From JAEYZM01 sp943372195 (GTDB taxonomy: Bacteria; Bacteroidota; Bacteroidia; Sphingobacteriales; Sphingobacteriaceae), in NCBI GenBank assembly GCA_943372195.1, contig CALRXS010000004.1:62001-126000 (forward strand): a stretch of 64,000 nt of DNA, in the 5' to 3' direction. Of this stretch, positions 62,162 through 64,000 are shown piece by piece. The position numbers and the translations under genes were made by a program. Every line of letters begins with the position of its first letter. Position 1 is the stretch's first letter. The notes under the pieces were generated by a model, which saw nothing but the letters and a program-made list of their open reading frames with translations, searched no databases and was not told where the DNA came from.

Positions 62162-63880
62162 ATGAGCGGATTAAGCGAACAAGAGTTATTGCGTAGAGAG
62201 AGTATGCAGGAGTTATTGAAATTGGGTATTGATCCATATCCTGCAGATTTATTTGAGGTGAATGTGACGGCAGCCGACATTCATGAGAACTATGAGCGTG
62301 ATAAAACAAGCTATAAAAATATCAGTATTGCGGGTAGAATCATGTCGAGAAGAATCATGGGTAATGCTTCATTTGCTGAGATTCAAGATTCAACTGGTAG
62401 AATACAGGTTTACTTTAAACGTGATGATATTTGTGAGGGTGACGATAAAACGATGTATAATATCGTTTTCAAAAAATTATTAGACATCGGTGATATCATT
62501 GGTGTACAAGGTTATGTATTCACTACACAAACAGGTGAAATCAGTATACATGTAACGTCATTTAAGGTATTAAGTAAATCATTAAGACCCTTACCAATTG
62601 TTAAGACAGATGCAGAAGGTAATGTATTTGATGCTGTGACAGACCCTGAGTTCAGATATCGTCAGCGTTATACCGATTTAATTATCAATAGTGATGTTAA
62701 AGAAGTATTCAGAAAGAGAACGCAGATTATTCAGTCATTAAGAAATACATTTAATGATAAAGGATATTTAGAGGTAGAAACTCCCATTTTACAAGCTATA
62801 CCTGGAGGTGCTGCTGCTCGTCCCTTTATCACTCATCATAATGCATTAGATATTCCATTGTATTTAAGAATAGCGAATGAGTTATATTTAAAGAGATTAA
62901 TAGTTGGAGGATACGATGGGGTATATGAGTTTGCGAAAGACTTCAGAAATGAGGGTATGGACAGAACTCACAATCCGGAGTTTACCGTAATGGAAATTTA
63001 CGTTGCTTATAAAGACTATAACTGGATGATGGATTTCACGGAGGAGATGTTAGAGAAAGTGGCATTAGATTTACATGGAACTACTAAAGTTCAAGTAGGT
63101 GATAAGTTAATTGATTTCCAACGTCCGTTTAAAAGAATAACGATGTATGATGCAATTAAGGAGCATACAGGCATTGATATTTCGCAAATGAATGAAGATG
63201 AATTGCGAGCTACTTGTAAGCAACTAGGAATAGAAGTTTCAGAGAGTATGGGTAAGGGGAAATTGGTAGATGAAATTTTCGGAGAGAAATGTGAAGGTCA
63301 TTATATACAACCAACATTTATAATAGATTACCCAATTGAGATGTCGCCATTATGTAAGAAACACAGAAGTGTGGAAGGCTTAGTAGAGCGATTTGAATTG
63401 ATGGTAAACGGTAAAGAATTGGCGAATGCCTATTCAGAATTAAATGACCCCATTGATCAACGTTCAAGATTTGAAGATCAAGTTAAACTGATGGAGCGTG
63501 GTGATGATGAAGCGATGTTTATTGACTATGATTTCTTGAGAGCTTTAGAATACGGAATGCCACCTACAGCAGGTATGGGTATAGGTATCGATCGTTTAAC
63601 AATGATAATGACCAATCAAGTATCGATACAAGATGTATTGTTCTTCCCACAAATGAGACCAGAAAAAGTTCAGAAAGTAACGAGTGTAGAAGATTTTGTG
63701 GAAGCTGGCGTACCAGCAGAATGGGTGCAAGTATTGAATAAAATGAACATCAATACAGTCGAAGAATTGAAAGCCGCAAATCCGAATAAAGTCTTCAATG
63801 ACATGGGGGGTATGCGTAAGAAATTGAAATTAGAAATAGCCATACCATCCAAAGAAGAGGTGATGAAATGGTTTGAATAA
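62162..63880 (+). CDS. lysS: Lysyl-tRNA synthetase (class II)
   Basis: 572-aa enzyme charging tRNA-Lys. OB-fold anticodon-binding domain (ISIAGRIMSRRIMGNASFAE, IQDSTGRIQVYF) then class II core: motif 2 FAKDFRNEGMDRTHNPEFTV, motif 3 GMGIGIDRLTMIM. Compared with the ~500-residue standard form, there is an extra C-terminal ~65-residue segment (EAGVPAEWVQVLNKMNINTV, EELKAANPNKVFNDMGGMRK), which I believe is common in Bacteroidota. Confidence 0.96.
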   Translation: MSGLSEQELLRRESMQELLKLGIDPYPADLFEVNVTAADIHENYERDKTSYKNISIAGRIMSRRIMGNASFAEIQDSTGRIQVYFKRDDICEGDDKTMYNIVFKKLLDIGDIIGVQGYVFTTQTGEISIHVTSFKVLSKSLRPLPIVKTDAEGNVFDAVTDPEFRYRQRYTDLIINSDVKEVFRKRTQIIQSLRNTFNDKGYLEVETPILQAIPGGAAARPFITHHNALDIPLYLRIANELYLKRLIVGGYDGVYEFAKDFRNEGMDRTHNPEFTVMEIYVAYKDYNWMMDFTEEMLEKVALDLHGTTKVQVGDKLIDFQRPFKRITMYDAIKEHTGIDISQMNEDELRATCKQLGIEVSESMGKGKLVDEIFGEKCEGHYIQPTFIIDYPIEMSPLCKKHRSVEGLVERFELMVNGKELANAYSELNDPIDQRSRFEDQVKLMERGDDEAMFIDYDFLRALEYGMPPTAGMGIGIDRLTMIMTNQVSIQDVLFFPQMRPEKVQKVTSVEDFVEAGVPAEWVQVLNKMNINTVEELKAANPNKVFNDMGGMRKKLKLEIAIPSKEEVMKWFE

Positions 63881-63914
63881 AAAAAGCCCGATGATAACAT
63901 CGGGCTTTTTTTTA
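63881..63914. terminator. Bidirectional terminator after lysS
   Basis: AGCCCGATG (63885-63893) pairs with CATCGGGCT (63898-63906) around ATAA, preceded by an A run and followed by a T run. It serves lysS and the convergent partial gene on the right. Confidence 0.9.
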
Positions 63915-63915
63915 T

Positions 63916-63999
63916 TTATTTCTTCTTGAAGTTCAATTCGTATGAACCAGAGTAGGTTACACCTTGATATACTTCAGAATATTCTTGGAATAATTTTAA
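63916..63999 (-). CDS. 3' end of an unidentified gene (partial)
   Basis: The minus strand from the window edge to TAA at 63916-63918 is open and encodes LKLFQEYSEVYQGVTYSGSY followed by ELNFKKK. It ends directly at the lysS terminator, as expected for a convergent gene. Too little is visible to assign a family. Confidence 0.45.
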   Translation of the reverse strand, partial: LKLFQEYSEVYQGVTYSGSYELNFKKK

Positions 64000-64000
64000 G

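Noticed and set aside
1..64000. tRNA, rRNA or insertion-sequence transposase genes
   Set aside because: None was recognised on either strand; the only RNA-gene-like sequence is the tmRNA fragment.

Overview
The window comes from the chromosome of an AT-rich Bacteroidota bacterium. The support for this is a type IX secretion (T9SS) cargo/PorP/PorE-like cluster, two kinds of T9SS C-terminal sorting domain, a fused alpha-keto acid dehydrogenase E1, a DAHP synthase-chorismate mutase fusion, -7 promoter boxes of the TAnnTTTG type, and the absence of clear Shine-Dalgarno sites. The order (perhaps Chitinophagales or Sphingobacteriales-like) cannot be fixed from sequence alone. Bases 1 to about 37,629 look like one large integrated mobile element whose left end lies outside the window. 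Its right end is marked by a short fragment matching the 3' end of tmRNA (37606-37629). No core metabolic gene lies to the left of that point. Inside the element: (a) 26-7608, a compact all-plus operon that looks like the virion and lysis genes of a phage, possibly a tailless, membrane-containing one: membrane proteins, beta-rich capsid candidates including a tandem paralogous pair, a fibre-like protein, two peptidoglycan hydrolases, a holin-like and a spanin-like protein; (b) 7605-15045, a DNA-processing block with an N6-adenine methyltransferase, a RadC/JAB protein, a giant SNF2-type helicase and a RecA-like ATPase, more typical of plasmids and conjugative elements; (c) 15042-16970, an ImmA/IrrE-type protease pair and a sigma-70-like factor with a 12-bp inverted repeat at its start; (d) 17022-33811, cargo dominated by defence: a ubiquitin-like conjugation operon (Ubl, E2, JAB-E1, DUF6527-like), a possible uracil-DNA-glycosylase-like protein, a type I restriction-modification system with two inverted hsdS genes and a recombinase (a phase-variable specificity switch), a Pycsar-like cyclase/membrane effector pair, and a NarL-type two-component system with a 7-TM protein; (e) 33973-37224, element maintenance: a Toprim primase-helicase, an excisionase-like HTH protein and an RteC-like regulator, followed by a striking 46-bp palindrome. 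From 37843 rightwards the sequence is ordinary chromosome: a 1761-aa T9SS repeat protein with its PorP/SprF and PorE-like partners, selD-mnmH for tRNA 2-selenouridine, an aspartate-type aminotransferase, a DUF1573 protein, a PNGase F-like secreted protein, a fused branched-chain/2-oxoacid dehydrogenase E1, an aroF/Q-aroB-aroA-aroC operon for chorismate synthesis, proline dehydrogenase, an Mpo1-like protein and lysS. The chromosomal intergenic spaces are rich in small repeats. The most notable is a row of six hairpins at about 50-nt pitch upstream of lysS.
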